Shown here: positions 62,841 to 64,000 of the stretch, piece by piece
Numbering within the stretch: position 1 is the stretch's first letter
Layout: every line of letters begins with the position of its first letter
Assembly (NCBI RefSeq): GCF_013304735.1
Contig: NZ_JAAITI010000017.1
Coordinates: 16,042 to 80,041 of the forward strand
Length of the DNA: 64,000 bases
Direction of reading: 5' to 3'
Origin: Blautia luti
GTDB taxonomy: Bacteria > Bacillota > Clostridia > Lachnospirales > Lachnospiraceae
Program-made: the position numbers and the translations under genes
Notes under the pieces: model-generated
Told to the model about the DNA's origin: nothing
Databases searched by the model: none
What the model saw: the letters and a program-made list of their open reading frames with translations, nothing else

Positions 62841-62926
62841 CATACTCCCTTTGAAACCGTTCCCTGTGGGAACCGTTCTCTGTTTCGAAAAATCTTTTAA
62901 ATATCACATTTTTCCGGTTTTTCCAT

Positions 62927-62961
62927 CAAAAAAAGACCGAAATTTTTTCATTTCGGCCTTT
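62927..62961 (-). terminator. Terminator of the truncated chelatase-type gene
   Basis: Minus-strand AAAGGCCGAAAT pairs with ATTTCGGTCTTT around GAAAAA, followed by a run of T. It separates the remnant from the heme operon promoter. Confidence 0.85.
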
Positions 62962-62982
62962 AATCCAGGACAGTCCCGGAAT

Positions 62983-63096
62983 TCAGAGTTTCACATATCT
63001 GGCACCTGCGGCATCTGCAAGCGTTTCCGCCATTCCCATGCCAAAGATGCTGTTTTCCGTATCAATCACCAGAACCGGTATCTGCCACTCAAAATG
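62983..63096 (-). pseudogene. C-terminal remnant of a vWA/Mg-chelatase-type protein
   Basis: Too short for an ORF call. The minus strand reads HFEWQIPVLVIDTENS, then IFGMGMAETLADAAGARYVKL and a stop at 62983. This is the typical end of the vWA domain of Mg-chelatase ChlD/cobaltochelatase-like proteins (VIDTE..., MGxAxxLAxxxGAxYxxL). Immediately upstream the frame meets a stop inside the IS end, so the 5' part was cut off by the insertion. Its own terminator is still present. Confidence 0.65.
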
Positions 63097-64000
63097 TGAT
63101 TAAATATACTCACATTGAGATAATGTGGCTTCTCTCGAATACCACTTACTGTTTCTTCGTGTATGTTTTTGAGTAACCGGAGTTATCTCTACTCACAGAT
63201 CCTAAGTACACTCCACAGTCGTTAATTCCCAAAATAGCCTTCGGTACATGCTTATGTTTGCGGGATCATGCAATCTCGTAAGTTTCTGCATCTCTCAGAT
63301 TCAGTGCTGCATTGAAATCTCTGTCTTCAATATAGCCGCATGCACATCTGTAGACTCTGTCTGAAAGTTTCAGGTCTTTTTTGATGTGTCCGCAACAGTG
63401 ACAGGTCTTTGAAGAAGGATACCATCTGCTGACTATCCGTAATTCAATTCCAAATTCCTCACATTTTGTCTTAAGTTTTGTGCGAAATTCGTAAAATTTC
63501 TGTGACGCAACTGCTTTTGAAAGATGCCGGTTCTTCATCATACCGGATACATTCAGATCCTCAACCGTTATATGAGATGGCTTGGTTTTTACAATCTCAG
63601 ATATCGTCTTATTGATATAATCTGTACGGATGTTTTCCAGACGCTGATGAAGCTTCTGTACTTTAAGCTTTTGTTTACGTATATTTGCTTTTTGAGTGGG
63701 CTCTCCTTTCTTTAAATTTTCATATTTACGGGAAAGCTTTCGCTGTTCCCGTCTTAATTGTTTTTCAAGTTTTCTTATTCGTGCTGTTTTATTAATATTT
63801 CTCTTTCAGCCTTACCCATCCAAGCGTCGGAATCTTAATCCGGTGTCTTTCGCAAAGACAGTCTTTGGGATTATTTCTTACAAAATACATTTTTACATTC
63901 GATCGTCCTTTTTTCTTATACCGCGGAAAACCACTTTGATGATGAAAAAATCTTGAAAAAGCTGTACAGGCATCTTCAATCGAATGTTTTACCGATTTGG
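63097..64000 (-). mobile_element. Decayed IS200/IS605-family element, right end
   Basis: Contains the tnpB remnant and, from 63097 to 63265, a right-end region. Near its tip the minus strand has GAAGCC, a CACATT/AATGTG stem-loop, and GTATATTTAATCAC, the layout of IS605 right ends where the omega-RNA ends at the element border. No tnpA is seen in the window. The left end lies beyond 64000. Confidence 0.7.
63266..64000 (-). pseudogene. tnpB: TnpB (IS605 OrfB) with internal deletion
   Basis: RNA-guided nuclease of IS605-type transposons, incomplete at the window edge and broken inside. From 64000 down to about 63795 the frame gives N-terminal TnpB sequence ending TLGWVRLKEKY then stops; after a shift the next frame resumes with NINKTARIRKLEKQLRREQR, continuing through the RuvC-II region HITVEDLNVSGM to the zinc finger CHCCGH...CACGY and the final DRDFNAALN of RuvC-III. 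The stretch with the RuvC-I Asp (normally GIDLG) is missing, so the protein cannot be active. The stop is at 63266. Confidence 0.85.

Noticed and set aside
62851..63099. Plus-strand open frame of 82 codons
   Set aside because: It covers a terminator and the minus-strand chelatase remnant; no ribosome site.

Overview
This window looks like the chromosome of a low-to-moderate GC anaerobic Firmicute, most likely a Lachnospiraceae gut bacterium (Blautia-like). The evidence is pyruvate phosphate dikinase with strong Shine-Dalgarno sites, class III ribonucleotide reductase activase, the rimP-nusA-rnpM-ylxQ-infB-rbfA-nrnA-truB-ribF-rpsO-pnp order, a second long-form RsmH, and several protein families (DUF1292, DUF5662, DUF1858) common in that family. 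The genus is inference. Nearly everything is on the minus strand; only three genes are on plus (a LacX-like epimerase, an AraC regulator and a DUF1292 protein). I saw no rRNA, tRNA or CRISPR array.

Region by region, from low to high coordinates. 1-2.8 kb: fructose PTS operon fruK-fruA (fruA runs off the edge). 2.9-6.1 kb: p-aminobenzoate (folate) operon pabA-pabB-pabC, with an intrinsic terminator directly in front of pabA. 6.1-8.3 kb: DUF1858 redox protein, MATE exporter, GtrA protein. 8.4-13.3 kb: an operon of a NicX/M29-like metalloenzyme, PucR regulator, NCS1 cytosine/purine-type permease and M20 dipeptidase-like hydrolase, which looks like uptake and breakdown of a nitrogen compound. 13.5-18.6 kb: long-form rsmH, an unrecognised membrane-anchored HExxH protein, ppdK. 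18.9-26.4 kb: LacX-like epimerase, then alpha-galactosidase (GH36), a sugar ABC importer and its AraC regulator. 26.4-29.7 kb: glyQS, recO, era. 29.7-36.7 kb: M16 peptidase, DUF6553-like and DUF5662 proteins, a GH13 debranching-enzyme homologue that appears to have lost its catalytic residues, and exonuclease III. 36.9-38.5 kb: DUF1292, dut, nrdG. 38.5-49.5 kb: the translation/transcription/RNA-decay block listed above. 49.5-51.4 kb: an MntA/HepT-type pair and a frameshifted DUF1016 (YhcG) nuclease. 51.4-62.8 kb: an eight-gene heme-acquisition operon. 62.9-64 kb: remnant of a chelatase-type vWA gene cut by a decayed IS200/IS605 element.

The most striking system is the heme operon: surface NEAT/FIVAR receptor, Shp-like heme relay, HtsA/SiaA lipoprotein, FecCD permease, ATPase, DUF454 membrane protein and a CydDC-like ABC exporter pair, in overlapping genes. 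It closely parallels the streptococcal shr-shp-siaABC (hts) operon. The Shp-like and HtsA-like proteins keep candidate heme-ligand pairs with the same spacing as the known streptococcal ligands. A vWA/Mg-chelatase-type gene, perhaps once part of heme or tetrapyrrole metabolism, lay just upstream and has been truncated by the transposon.
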